The translations under genes were made by a program, and so were the position numbers. Shown here one piece after another: positions 15,992 through 24,759 of a stretch of DNA of 64,000 nt; the stretch's first letter is position 1; every line of letters starts with the position of its first letter. This DNA comes from Pigmentiphaga daeguensis (GTDB taxonomy: Bacteria; Pseudomonadota; Gammaproteobacteria; Burkholderiales; Burkholderiaceae_B), in contig NZ_BAAAEN010000006.1 in the NCBI RefSeq assembly GCF_039523035.1, positions 62,001 to 126,000 on the forward strand. Reading direction: 5' to 3'. The notes under the pieces were generated by a model. It saw nothing but the letters and a program-made list of their open reading frames with translations. It did not search any database and was not told the origin of the DNA.

Positions 15992-17791
15992 CTACGCCGC
16001 CCCGTTCTCGTCCAGGCGCAGCGAGCGGGCCAGTTCGTTGATCCGGTCCTTGGTCTCTTCGACCAGCGAGCCGATCTCGCTGGCCGACGTGGACGAACGC
16101 ATGGCGAGCTTGCGCACTTCGTCGGCCACCACCGCGAAACCACGCCCGGCGTCGCCGGCGCGGGCGGCCTCGATGGCCGCGTTCAGCGACAGCAGGTTGG
16201 TCTGCGCGGCGATCTCGTTGATGACCGCCACGATCTGGCCGATCTGCTCGCTGGAGGCCAGCACGGAATTCATGGCGCTGTGCGTGGTCTCGCGCTCGGT
16301 ATGCTCGGCCTGCACGTTCTTCAGGAAGGCGGTGTAGGCGATCTTGCCCTCGAGCCGTATCTTCGACAGCGACAGGAGGCCCCATACGCGCGTGCCGTCC
16401 TTGCGCTCGATGGGCACCTCGCGGCTGGTGCCCACGATCTTGTCCTTGCCGGTCTCGCGGTTGGCCTCGACCAGCCGGTCGTGGTCGGCCTGGATGGCAT
16501 GGGGCACCAGCATCTTGACGTTCCTGCCCAGGACCTCGTCGCGGCCGTAGCCCCACAGGCGTTCGGCCGCGGCGTTGAAGAAAGTGACGTTGTTCTGTTC
16601 GTCGATGGTGACCACCGCGTCCAGCGCCTGCTCCAGCGTCTGGTTCATCATCTCGCGCGCGTTGTGCTCGCCCGTGATGTCCTTGACGAAGGCCGTGTAG
16701 GTGATGCGGTCGCCCACCTTCACGCGCGACAGCGACAGGCTGGCCCACACCTTGGCGCCGTCCTTGCGCTCGAGCCTCACCTCGCGGCTGGTGCCCACGA
16801 TCTTGTCCACGCCGGTGCTGCGGTTGGCGTTCACGTAGCCATCGTGGGCGGCCTGGATGGCCTGGGGCACCAGCATCTTGACGTTGCGCCCGATCACCTC
16901 CGCGCGGTCATAGCCCCACAGCCGTTCGGCGGCCGAATTGAAGAACGTGACGTTGTTCTCGGCGTCGATCGAGACCACGGCGTCGATGGCCTGCTCCAGC
17001 GTCTGGTTGATGACCTCGCGCACTTCTCGCTCGCGCGAGATGTCCTTGACGAAAGCGGTGTACAGGATACGGTCGCCGACCCGGATCTTGGACAGCGACA
17101 GCGCGCCCCAGGCCTGGGTGCCGTCCTTGCGCTCGACCTGCACCTCGCGACTGGTGCCCACGATCTTGTCCTTGCCGGTCTCGCGGTTGGCCTGGACCAG
17201 CCGGTCGTGGTCGGCCTGGATGCCGCGCGGCACCAGCATCTTGACGTTGCGCCCGATCACCTCCGCGCGGTCATAGCCCCAGAAGCGCTCGGCGGCGGCA
17301 TTGAAGAAGGTGACGTTGTTCTTCTCGTCGATGGACACCACCGCGTCCAGCGCCTGCTCCAGCGTCTGGTTGATAGTCTCGCGCTCCTCGTGCTGCGCGG
17401 TGATGTCGCGCACGAAGGCGGTGTAGGTGATGTGCCGGCCGATGTTCACCCGCGACAGGGACAGGCTGACCCAGACCTTGCGGCCGTCCTTGCGGTCGAT
17501 CTGCACCTTGCGGCTGGTGCCCACGATCTTGTTCTGTCCGGTCTCGCGGTGGGCGTTGACGTAGCCGTCGTGGGCCGCCTGGATGGCCTGCGGCACCAGC
17601 ATCTTGACGTTGCGCCCGATCACTTCCGATCGCTCGTAGCCCCATAGCCGCTGCGCCGCGGCGTTGTAGAAGGTCACGTTGTTGTGCTGGTCGATGCTGA
17701 CCACCGCATCGACGGCCTGTTCCAGCACCTGGGTGGAACGATCCGAACGGAATTCGAATACGCGCGCCAAGCGACTTGCGGTTCCCGACAT
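15992..17791 (-). CDS. soluble chemoreceptor-like protein with four tandem PAS domains
   Basis: 599 residues, no transmembrane helix or signal peptide. Four PAS domains of about 122 residues start near 21, 142, 264 and 386, each opening with LEQAxDAVVxID and containing NVTFFNAAAERLWGY and GRNVKMLVP. They end in a short methyl-accepting signalling segment (about 500-599) with the hairpin tip EIAAQTNLLSLNAAIEAARAG. Domains 1 and 3 share AAHDGYVN, domains 2 and 4 share ADHDRLV. ATG 17791 has a strong AGGAGG. The architecture resembles BdlA-like PAS chemoreceptors of biofilm dispersal; the signal is unknown. Confidence 0.9.
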   Translation of the reverse strand: MSGTASRLARVFEFRSDRSTQVLEQAVDAVVSIDQHNNVTFYNAAAQRLWGYERSEVIGRNVKMLVPQAIQAAHDGYVNAHRETGQNKIVGTSRKVQIDRKDGRKVWVSLSLSRVNIGRHITYTAFVRDITAQHEERETINQTLEQALDAVVSIDEKNNVTFFNAAAERFWGYDRAEVIGRNVKMLVPRGIQADHDRLVQANRETGKDKIVGTSREVQVERKDGTQAWGALSLSKIRVGDRILYTAFVKDISREREVREVINQTLEQAIDAVVSIDAENNVTFFNSAAERLWGYDRAEVIGRNVKMLVPQAIQAAHDGYVNANRSTGVDKIVGTSREVRLERKDGAKVWASLSLSRVKVGDRITYTAFVKDITGEHNAREMMNQTLEQALDAVVTIDEQNNVTFFNAAAERLWGYGRDEVLGRNVKMLVPHAIQADHDRLVEANRETGKDKIVGTSREVPIERKDGTRVWGLLSLSKIRLEGKIAYTAFLKNVQAEHTERETTHSAMNSVLASSEQIGQIVAVINEIAAQTNLLSLNAAIEAARAGDAGRGFAVVADEVRKLAMRSSTSASEIGSLVEETKDRINELARSLRLDENGAA

Positions 17792-17904
17792 GCCGACCTC
17801 CTATGAATACCAGGATCTCGGCCGCGCCCCGGGGGAATGGATCAGGGACAACCCTGAGTGCGCATAACTTCGGTCATCACGAACCTTTCTCCGCGCCGAA
17901 GGCT

Positions 17905-19917
17905 TCAATCCAGGCGGATGCCGAACTCGGCGACGATCGCACCCGCACGCCTGTAGTCGTCGCGCGTGCGCCGCGTGAAGTCTTCCGCCGAGCCCCCCAC
18001 CGGCACTTCCCACTGCGCGCGGAATTCCTTCTGCACGTCGGGTTCGGCCAGGATGGCCGCGACCTCGCGATTGAGCCGCGCGACCACCGGCGCGGGCGTA
18101 CCGGCGGGCGCCAGCATGCCGTACCAGGTCGTCACGTCCAGCCCCTTCACGCCCTGCTCCTCCAGCGTCGGCACCTGCGGCAGCAGCGGGGAACGGGTGG
18201 GCTGCACGACGCCCAGCGCCACCATCTTGCCGGCCTGGACATGGGGCCAGAGCGAGCCGGGCACGCCGTAGATCAGGTCGATGTGCCCGCCCAGCAGGTC
18301 GGTGATGGCGGGCGCCGTGCCCTTGTAGGGCACATGCGTGATCGACACGCCCGCCGCGCGGTTGAACAGTTCTCCGGCGATGTGCATGGGCGAGCCGCTG
18401 CCCGGGCTGCCATAGCTCAGGCCCGGGCGTTTCTTCGCCAGCGCAACCAGCCCCGCCGCGTCGGACACGCCCAGGCCGGGCCGCGCGGCCAGCAGCAGCA
18501 TGCCCTGCGACAACTGGATGACCGGCGCGAAGGCGCGCACGACGGCTGGCGTACTTGCCTTGGGCAACAGATGGGCGGCCAGGATGTCCTGCTGCATCTC
18601 CTGGGCGTAGTCCTGCTTGGCCGCCCACTCCGCGCCTTCGTCCGGCAGGCAGGGGGCGGGCCGCGTCAAGGCATAGCCATAGGTCTGGCATACGCCCTCG
18701 CCTTCGGCGCGCATGCCCTTGGGCCGCTCGCCCGCCTGCACGGCGCGGATGCCCGCCCGCAACTGGCGGCGGAACAAGGCGATGCCGGCATCGGCGGCGG
18801 TGAGGTTCTCGTTGGCCTGGATCGCCATCCTGCCCTGCGCGACCCAGGCATCCCAGTCGCCCGGGTTGCGGTGCCGTTCCTCGTAGCTGCGCTCGCCCGT
18901 CTGGCCGAAGGTGATCGTGGCAAGGTAGTCGGCACGCGCTTTTTCGCTCCATTTGGGCGACAAATGCAGCCATCCCATGTGCATCGCGTTGAAATCGTCG
19001 TTGGGCACGATCCAGGTCGACAGGCCCAGGCCATGGCTGGAAGGCAGTTGGCGCCGGTAGCGCAGCTCGATCGCCTGCCGTCTGCCCGGCTCGCCAGCCA
19101 TGTTCTCGGGAATCGCGTCGCCCAGGCGGATGCCGTCGGGCACGCGGGCGATGTTGGGCAGGATCAGCTCGTTGACGCGGCAGTAGTACAGGTCATGCAC
19201 GCGCCGCACGCTGGTGGTGATCTGCCCGATGGGCGTCTCGCAGGCCTGGATGACGGGAAGATCGTAGGCGTAGTCGCCGAACTGCTGCACGTCGAACATC
19301 GAATGCAGAAAGGTCAGGTGGATGGGATCCTGCGTGTTCTCGCGCAATTGCACCCAATTGCATGGGTTATGCCAGCAGAACGGCAGATATTCTTCCTCGT
19401 CGTGGTGCATGAAGTCGTAGTCGGGAAATGGCGGCCGCTGGTCGGGCGGCCCCATGTACGCGAACACCAGGCCGCGGAATTCCCGCACCGGATAGGCGCC
19501 GTGGTACATGCGGGACGCCAGCGCACCCGGCACCTTCTCGCCCGGCACCTTCTCGCCCGGCACGTCCAGCAGCGCGCCGTCCACGCCGTAGTGCCAGCCA
19601 TGGTAGGCGCAGCGCAGCCCGTGGTCCACGATCAGCGCGAACTCCAGCGAAGTGCGGCGATGGCTGCAATGGCGCTCCAGCAGACCGAGTGCGCCGGAGC
19701 GGTCGCGGAACACCACCAATTCCTCGCCCAGGATGGTGATGGGCACGGGCAGGTCCTTGATATCGGCGGCCAGCGCCACCGGCTGCCAGAAGCGGCGCAG
19801 GTACTCGCCGGCGGGCGTGCCGCGGCCGACCTCGGCCAGTTCACGGTCGGGCGTCGTGGAGGGCCGGCGGTCGTAGCCGCCGTAGGGCCGGGTTGCGTTG
19901 CGGACGTCCTGCGCCAT
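17905..19917 (-). CDS. Rieske oxygenase fused in frame to the C-terminal part of a Bug solute-binding protein
   Basis: 670 residues. Residues 1 to about 440 are an aromatic ring-hydroxylating oxygenase alpha subunit of the phthalate 4,5-dioxygenase type: Rieske ligands Cys84-x-His86 and Cys103-x2-His106, and the mononuclear iron motif Asp197-x2-His200-x4-His205. From about residue 447 (AAHLLPK) to the end the sequence is a Bug protein: FAPVIQLSQ, HVPYKGTAPAITDLLGGH, LLPQVPTLEEQG, APAGTPAPVVARL. The Bug signal peptide and roughly its first 75 mature residues are missing, so this part cannot be exported normally. The junction is near 18,570-18,600. Probably a deletion fusion of two neighbouring genes; oxygenase activity may survive. 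Confidence 0.88.
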   Translation of the reverse strand: MAQDVRNATRPYGGYDRRPSTTPDRELAEVGRGTPAGEYLRRFWQPVALAADIKDLPVPITILGEELVVFRDRSGALGLLERHCSHRRTSLEFALIVDHGLRCAYHGWHYGVDGALLDVPGEKVPGEKVPGALASRMYHGAYPVREFRGLVFAYMGPPDQRPPFPDYDFMHHDEEEYLPFCWHNPCNWVQLRENTQDPIHLTFLHSMFDVQQFGDYAYDLPVIQACETPIGQITTSVRRVHDLYYCRVNELILPNIARVPDGIRLGDAIPENMAGEPGRRQAIELRYRRQLPSSHGLGLSTWIVPNDDFNAMHMGWLHLSPKWSEKARADYLATITFGQTGERSYEERHRNPGDWDAWVAQGRMAIQANENLTAADAGIALFRRQLRAGIRAVQAGERPKGMRAEGEGVCQTYGYALTRPAPCLPDEGAEWAAKQDYAQEMQQDILAAHLLPKASTPAVVRAFAPVIQLSQGMLLLAARPGLGVSDAAGLVALAKKRPGLSYGSPGSGSPMHIAGELFNRAAGVSITHVPYKGTAPAITDLLGGHIDLIYGVPGSLWPHVQAGKMVALGVVQPTRSPLLPQVPTLEEQGVKGLDVTTWYGMLAPAGTPAPVVARLNREVAAILAEPDVQKEFRAQWEVPVGGSAEDFTRRTRDDYRRAGAIVAEFGIRLD
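19526..19555. repeat. 15-bp tandem duplication inside the Rieske domain gene
   Basis: The 15-base unit CCCGGCACCTTCTCG occurs at 19526-19540 and again at 19541-19555, followed by a partial third copy. It keeps the frame and duplicates five residues, giving GEKVPGEKVPG at residues 121-131, about 15 residues after the Rieske ligands. Confidence 0.85.
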
Positions 19918-20092
19918 GTCGGGCCTCGTCGGAGTGGGAATGCACGCATTGTCCCTAGCGTCCCACGGCGGGGGAAGCCGGCCACGGTCAATACAGCTGT
20001 AGGTAAATGCGATGTAATCGAGCGTACAGCGCTAGGTATGGCGATAGAGCCATGGCACACTCGACCTGTTCCGTCCGGCCTCCGGGAGCGCC
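19918..20092. promoter_or_regulatory. divergent intergenic region, Rieske fusion / LysR
   Basis: This 175-bp space separates the Rieske fusion from the divergent LysR gene at 20093, the classical arrangement for LysR control. It contains a short ACAGCTGT palindrome near 19994-20001 and a LysR-type T-rich/A-rich patch around 20020-20040. No precise operator can be assigned by eye. Confidence 0.35.
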
Positions 20093-21016
20093 ATGGACCA
20101 CTACAAGCAGCTCGAATCCTTCGTTTCCGTGGCGCTGCACGGAAGTTTTTCCGCCGCGGCCCGCAGCGAAGGCGTGGCCCCCAACGTCATGCGCGAGCGC
20201 ATCGACGCGCTGGAGCAGCGCCTGGCGGCCCGGCTGGTGCATCGCAGCCCGCGCGGACTGTCGCTGACAGAAGCCGGCACCGGCTTCCTGGACGCCGCGC
20301 GCGCCTTGCTCGCCAACCTTGAGCAGGCCGAGGCGGCGGTCTCGGCCCGCGCCTCTGGCGCGCACGGCCATCTGCGCGTCACCGCGCCGGCGGGCTTCGG
20401 GCGCCGCCACATCGCCCCGCTGATCCCATCGCTGGTGGCGCGCCATCCCTCGCTCGACATCACGCTGGACCTGCACGACCACTACGCCAACCTGCCCACC
20501 GGCGACTTCGATTGCGCGCTCTTCATCGGCGATCCGCCCGACAGTGGCCAGGTCGCCATCCCGCTGGGCGGAACGCGGCGCGTGGTGGTCGGCAGCCCTG
20601 CCTACCTGGACCGCGCCGGCGTACCGGTCCGTCCCGCCGATCTCGCCCGCCACAACTGCCTGTGCTTCCACGGCGAAAGCCAGATGCAGGCCCGGCATTG
20701 GCAATTCCGCGTGGACGGGCGCCTGCTGCAACAGCCCGTCTCCGGTAACTTGCGCTGTTCGGACGGCTCGACGCTGCACCAATGGGCGCTGGCCGGCATG
20801 GGCCTGGCCTGGCGCGCGCTGTGGGAAGTCGAGGACGACCTGCGGCGTGGCCGGCTGCGCTCGGTGCTGGACGACTACGCGGTCGCGACCGTGGGCATCC
20901 ATGCCGTGGTGCCCCAACGCCGGCACATGCCCTCGCGCGTGCGGGTGTTCATCGATCACCTGCGACAGACCTACGGCGACCCGGGTTATCCATCGGCGCC
21001 GGCGGCGCGGCTGTAG
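20093..21016 (+). CDS. LysR family transcriptional regulator
   Basis: 307 residues. The helix-turn-helix lies near residues 5-62 (FVSVALHGSFSAAARSEGVAPNVM, then RIDALEQRLAARLVHR), followed by a two-lobed effector domain (LRVTAPAGFGRRHIAPLIP, DCALFIGDPPD, RRVVVGSPAYLDR). ATG 20093 follows GGGAG. It is divergent from the Rieske-Bug fusion and likely its regulator. It converges with the next LysR gene, leaving one base between the stops. Confidence 0.93.
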   Translation: MDHYKQLESFVSVALHGSFSAAARSEGVAPNVMRERIDALEQRLAARLVHRSPRGLSLTEAGTGFLDAARALLANLEQAEAAVSARASGAHGHLRVTAPAGFGRRHIAPLIPSLVARHPSLDITLDLHDHYANLPTGDFDCALFIGDPPDSGQVAIPLGGTRRVVVGSPAYLDRAGVPVRPADLARHNCLCFHGESQMQARHWQFRVDGRLLQQPVSGNLRCSDGSTLHQWALAGMGLAWRALWEVEDDLRRGRLRSVLDDYAVATVGIHAVVPQRRHMPSRVRVFIDHLRQTYGDPGYPSAPAARL

Positions 21017-21017
21017 T

Positions 21018-21926
21018 TCAGGACGGCTGCGCGGCCCGCGCCTTGGCGTAACGGACGAACAAGGCAGGGACCTCGGGCAGGGTCCGGCCCCGCACGCCGA
21101 CCAGCACCGGTTGCAGCCTGGGCGACTGTCCTGGCACGGCATGGAACTCCAGCACGCCCGCCTCCACTTCCGCCGCGAAGACACTGCGGCCGGCCAGGGT
21201 GAAGCAGCCCCCCAGCGCCAGCATCTCGCGCAGGATCTCGGCCGAACCCGCTTCCTGGAAAAGCGGCATCGCGGGGGTGACCCCCGCGTCCTGGAAAAGC
21301 AGCCTGACCGATGCTTCGTACAGCGCGCCGCGGCGCACGGAATACAGCGGCAATCCGGCCAGCACCTGCATCAGCGGCCGTCCGCCGGGCCGCACCGTCC
21401 CGGTCTTCGCCACCCAGCCCAGTTGCTCATTGAAACGGGCCTGGACCATCATGGTGCCGTCCACCGCGGCACCGGGCAGGAAGGCGCAATCGATGTCCCC
21501 TTCGTTCAGACAGGCGCGGATCTCCTCGGTGGTACCCGCACGCACGGTCAGCCGGACGCCCCGGTTCTCGCGGATGAAACCGGACAGCACCCTGGGCACC
21601 AGGCTTGCCGTGGCCGTATGGAAGGCGCCTATGCGCAATTCGGGACGGCCTCCGGCGACTTGCTGCACCGAGGCGACGGCGCTTGCCGACAGGCGCAGCA
21701 ATTCGCGGCAATGCGGCAGCAGTGCCTCGCCCGCGCTGGTCAGGCCGACGCCCCGGTTGTGCCGGCGCAGCAGCGCCACGCCGATGCTGCCCTCCAGTTG
21801 GGCGATGCGGTTGGAGACGTTGGACTGCACGGTACCGAGCGACACCGCCGCCGCGGAAATGCTCTGGGCTTGCGCCACGGCCAGGAAGTAGCGGGCGGAT
21901 TCAATGTCGAGCAGCGGAGCGTTCAT
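21018..21926 (-). CDS. LysR family transcriptional regulator
   Basis: 302 residues from ATG 21926. N-terminal HTH: LDIESARYFLAVAQAQSISAAAVSLGTVQ then SNVSNRIAQLEGSIGVALLRR; effector domain has LRIGAFHTATASLVPRVL and DIDCAFLPGAAVDG. An in-frame ATG at 22001 would add 25 residues overlapping the divergent gene and is unlikely. It is divergent from the GMC oxidoreductase-Bug-SDR operon and probably regulates it. Confidence 0.92.
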   Translation of the reverse strand: MNAPLLDIESARYFLAVAQAQSISAAAVSLGTVQSNVSNRIAQLEGSIGVALLRRHNRGVGLTSAGEALLPHCRELLRLSASAVASVQQVAGGRPELRIGAFHTATASLVPRVLSGFIRENRGVRLTVRAGTTEEIRACLNEGDIDCAFLPGAAVDGTMMVQARFNEQLGWVAKTGTVRPGGRPLMQVLAGLPLYSVRRGALYEASVRLLFQDAGVTPAMPLFQEAGSAEILREMLALGGCFTLAGRSVFAAEVEAGVLEFHAVPGQSPRLQPVLVGVRGRTLPEVPALFVRYAKARAAQPS

Positions 21927-22029
21927 CGGTCCAGCATAGCAGGACAACGCCTTTTGATATCCATGAAAAAGATCACTGCCATCTTTGAAGCAGAGATCCA
22001 TGCCCGCGTGCCGGGTCTATCGTGGCGGC

Positions 22030-23697
22030 ATGGAAAAAAGCTATGACGCAATCGTGATAGGCGCGGGATCCGCCGGCTGCATCGTCGCCCGCCGCCTGTC
22101 GGAGGACGGCCGCTGCCGGGTGCTGCTGCTCGAAGCGGGCCCGGACCCCGGTCCGCAGGAAACGCCGGCCATCCGCCACCCCTATCCGCTCTCGGCCTAC
22201 GACGCGGCGCTGCAATGGCCCGGACTGAAAGGACAGATCGTAGGCGGCGCCGACCGCCGCATGGCCCGCGTCCCGCAGGGCCGGCTCGTGGGCGGCTCGT
22301 CGTCCATCAACGCCATGGTGGCGATGCGCGGAATCGCGGCGGACTTCGACGAATGGTGCGAAGCCGGCGCGCACGGCTGGAGCTGGCGCGACGTGGAACC
22401 CTACTTCCGCCGGCTCGAATCGGCCGATCCGCGCCAGGACTGCGACGATGCCGCCGCCATCGCCGTCGCGCGGCAGGCGGCATCGCCGCATCGGCGGCTC
22501 AGCAACGCCCTGCTCGACACCTGGGAGCAGGCGGGCTATCCGCGTATCGCGGATCCCAACACCGATTTCCGCGACGGCTGCTTCGTCCAGCCGGTCTCGA
22601 CCGACCGGGGCGGCCGATGCTCCGCGAACCGAGCCTACCTGGGCACGGCCACGCGGGCCCGAGGCAACCTGGACATCCTGGCCGACACCCGCTGCCTGCG
22701 GTTGCGGATCGAACAGGGGCGCGTGTGCGGCGTCGAGGCCGAATCGGCGGGCACCCCGCGTCTCTTCCTGGCTCGCCGCGTCTTCCTGTGCGCCGGCGCA
22801 TTGCAGACCCCCACCCTGCTGCTGCGTTCCGGCATCGGCGATGCCGCCGCGCTCGAAGCGCTGGGCATCCGGACGGTGGCGGATCTGCCCGGCGTCGGCC
22901 GCAACCTGCAGAACCATTGCGCCGTGCCCCTGGGCGTCATCCTGAAAGGCGGAAAGGGACTGCCGCCCGGCCTGCCGACGGCGCACGCGGCCCTGCGGCT
23001 GTCCTCGGGCGCGCATCGCTCCGGCGGCGACGTCTACCTGTCGGTCTGGGACCGCGCCGCGTGGCATGCCGCGGGCAGCCACGTGGGCGTGCTGAACGTC
23101 GTGCTGCACCGCCCCGCATCGAGCGGATCGGTCACCTTGCGCGCCGGCGACTGCCGGGTCGCGCCGGCCATCGATTTCAACATGCTCGATCACCGGTCGG
23201 ACGTCGAGCGCCTGTCGATGGGCGTGCGCGCCGCGATGGAATTCCTGGAGAGCCCGCGCGTGCGCGCTATCGGCGGCGGCACCGGACTCGTCAAGCTGGG
23301 CAAGGCCGCCGCGTGGATGGGCTTTCGCACGTCCGCGACACGCCTGGCCAGCCGCGCCATGAGCGCCGCCGGCGGCCTCTGGCCCGGACTCCTGTCACCC
23401 CTGTATGCGCTGGCGGTGAAGCCGCTGCCGGATCCACTGCTGGGCGCCGCCGGTCCACAGGCCATGCAGGCGGCGCTGCGAGCGTCGATCGTGCTCCAGT
23501 ACCACCATGTCGGCACCTGCGCGATGGGCCCGGCGGCCTCCCGGATGTCGGTGGCGGCGCCCGACGGCCAGGTCCATGGCGTGGCGGGGCTGACGATCGC
23601 CGACGCGTCCCTGCTGCCCGCGGTCCCGCGCGCCAACACCAATCTTCCGGTCATGATGGCCGCGGAGAAGATCTCGGCCATGTTCCTGCACCGATGA
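22030..23697 (+). CDS. GMC family FAD-dependent oxidoreductase (choline dehydrogenase-like)
   Basis: 555 residues. The N-terminal FAD motif AIVIGAGSAGCIVARRL is at about residues 6-22, followed by GRLVGGSSSINAMV, and the C-terminal active-site region YHHVGTCAMG with IADASLLPAVPRANTNLP. These enzymes oxidise primary or secondary alcohols. I chose ATG 22030 because it puts the Rossmann strand at the usual distance; ATG 22000 or 21985 are alternatives with no better ribosome site. First gene of an operon with a Bug protein and an SDR, so the pathway probably starts from an alcohol or polyol. Confidence 0.92.
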   Translation: MEKSYDAIVIGAGSAGCIVARRLSEDGRCRVLLLEAGPDPGPQETPAIRHPYPLSAYDAALQWPGLKGQIVGGADRRMARVPQGRLVGGSSSINAMVAMRGIAADFDEWCEAGAHGWSWRDVEPYFRRLESADPRQDCDDAAAIAVARQAASPHRRLSNALLDTWEQAGYPRIADPNTDFRDGCFVQPVSTDRGGRCSANRAYLGTATRARGNLDILADTRCLRLRIEQGRVCGVEAESAGTPRLFLARRVFLCAGALQTPTLLLRSGIGDAAALEALGIRTVADLPGVGRNLQNHCAVPLGVILKGGKGLPPGLPTAHAALRLSSGAHRSGGDVYLSVWDRAAWHAAGSHVGVLNVVLHRPASSGSVTLRAGDCRVAPAIDFNMLDHRSDVERLSMGVRAAMEFLESPRVRAIGGGTGLVKLGKAAAWMGFRTSATRLASRAMSAAGGLWPGLLSPLYALAVKPLPDPLLGAAGPQAMQAALRASIVLQYHHVGTCAMGPAASRMSVAAPDGQVHGVAGLTIADASLLPAVPRANTNLPVMMAAEKISAMFLHR

Positions 23698-23737
23698 AAG
23701 AAAACACGCGCGCGAAGGGCGCGGACAAGGAGACATC

Positions 23738-24730
23738 ATGTTGACACGACGGACCTTCCTGGGCATCGCCGCCGGCGCCGCCATCACCGTCCGGCCCGCG
23801 TTCGGGGAAACCTTTCCCGCGCGGCCGGTCAAGGCCCTGCTGGGCCTGAGCCCCGGCGGCGGCGCGGACCTGCTGGCCCGCATCCTCTTTCGCAGCATGG
23901 AGGCAGAACTTCACCAGCCCATCGTGCTGGAGAACCGGCCCGGAGCCGGCACCACGCTGGCGGCGGAGGGCACCGCCCGCGCCGAACCCGACGGCTACAC
24001 GATGTACGTGGCCACGGGCAGCTATGTCACCAGCGCGGTCCTGCTGCGCGAACGCGGCGCGACGCTGCAGCGTTCGGGCCGGGGCCTGCTGGATGCGCTC
24101 GCGCCGGTCAGCCTGATGTTCACCGCGCCCTATTGCATCGCCGCGCGGCGCGGCTCGGGCCTGGACTCTATCCAGGACGTGCTGGCGCAGGCCCGGCGGC
24201 GCCCGGGCGAACTCACCTATGCCTCGTCCGGCATGGGCAGCCAGCCCCATTTCGCCGGCGAGCTGTTCCAGTCCGCCACCGGGACCAGGCTCCTGCATGT
24301 TCCCTACAAGGGCCTGGGGCCCGCCATCGTGGGCGTGCTGGGCGAACAGGTGCAGTTGGTGTTCTCGGACATGAACTCGGTCTTTCCCCGGCACCGCAGC
24401 GGCGAGATGAAGATCCTGGCGGTGACCGGCGATGCCCGGCCCGCCCTGGCGCCCGACATCCCGACGATGAAGGAATCCGGCATCGCCGGCATGGACATCG
24501 CCGCCTGGCAAGGCTATCTGGTGCCCGCACGGACGCCGGCCGCGCGCATCGACGTGCTGGCCTCGGCCATCGACCGCAGTCTGCGCGACCCGGCGGTGCG
24601 CGACCGCGTGCTCGAGAACGCCGGCGTGCCGGCGGACACGTCGCCGGCGCACTTCCGCGCCTTCCTCGAAAAGGAAACGCGGCTCTATCGCAGGCTCGCG
24701 GAATCCGCGGGCATCAAGGCGGATTACTAG
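23738..24730 (+). CDS. Bug family solute-binding protein with a Tat-like signal
   Basis: 330 residues. The N-terminus LTRRTFLGIAAGAAI carries a twin-arginine motif (TRRTFLG), unusual among the Bug proteins in this window, which otherwise have Sec signals. The mature part has FPARPVKALLGLSPGGGAD, LENRPGAGTTLA, PDGYTMY, HVPYKGLGPAIVGVLGEQV and VPARTPAARIDVL. ATG 23738 follows AAGGAGACATC. It sits between the GMC oxidoreductase and the SDR, 40 and 29 bp away, in one operon. Confidence 0.93.
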   Translation: MLTRRTFLGIAAGAAITVRPAFGETFPARPVKALLGLSPGGGADLLARILFRSMEAELHQPIVLENRPGAGTTLAAEGTARAEPDGYTMYVATGSYVTSAVLLRERGATLQRSGRGLLDALAPVSLMFTAPYCIAARRGSGLDSIQDVLAQARRRPGELTYASSGMGSQPHFAGELFQSATGTRLLHVPYKGLGPAIVGVLGEQVQLVFSDMNSVFPRHRSGEMKILAVTGDARPALAPDIPTMKESGIAGMDIAAWQGYLVPARTPAARIDVLASAIDRSLRDPAVRDRVLENAGVPADTSPAHFRAFLEKETRLYRRLAESAGIKADY

Positions 24731-24759
24731 CAGCATCAGGCAAGGACAGGGAGAGACAG

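Noticed and set aside
16280..17647. Long plus-strand frame with an internal repeat pattern across the PAS gene
   Set aside because: Its repeats merely mirror the four PAS domains encoded on the minus strand.
15992..17791. CRISPR-like periodic repeats
   Set aside because: The period is about 366 bp and in frame; these are coding PAS repeats, not short repeats with unique spacers.
17842..17857. TCAGGG-ACAA-CCCTGA hairpin downstream of the Rieske fusion as a terminator
   Set aside because: The stem is only 6 bp and no T-tract follows in either direction.
24133..24759. Apparent N-terminal extension of the SDR over the end of the Bug gene
   Set aside because: The Bug protein is clearly encoded here in another frame; the SDR starts at GTG 24760 with its own ribosome site.
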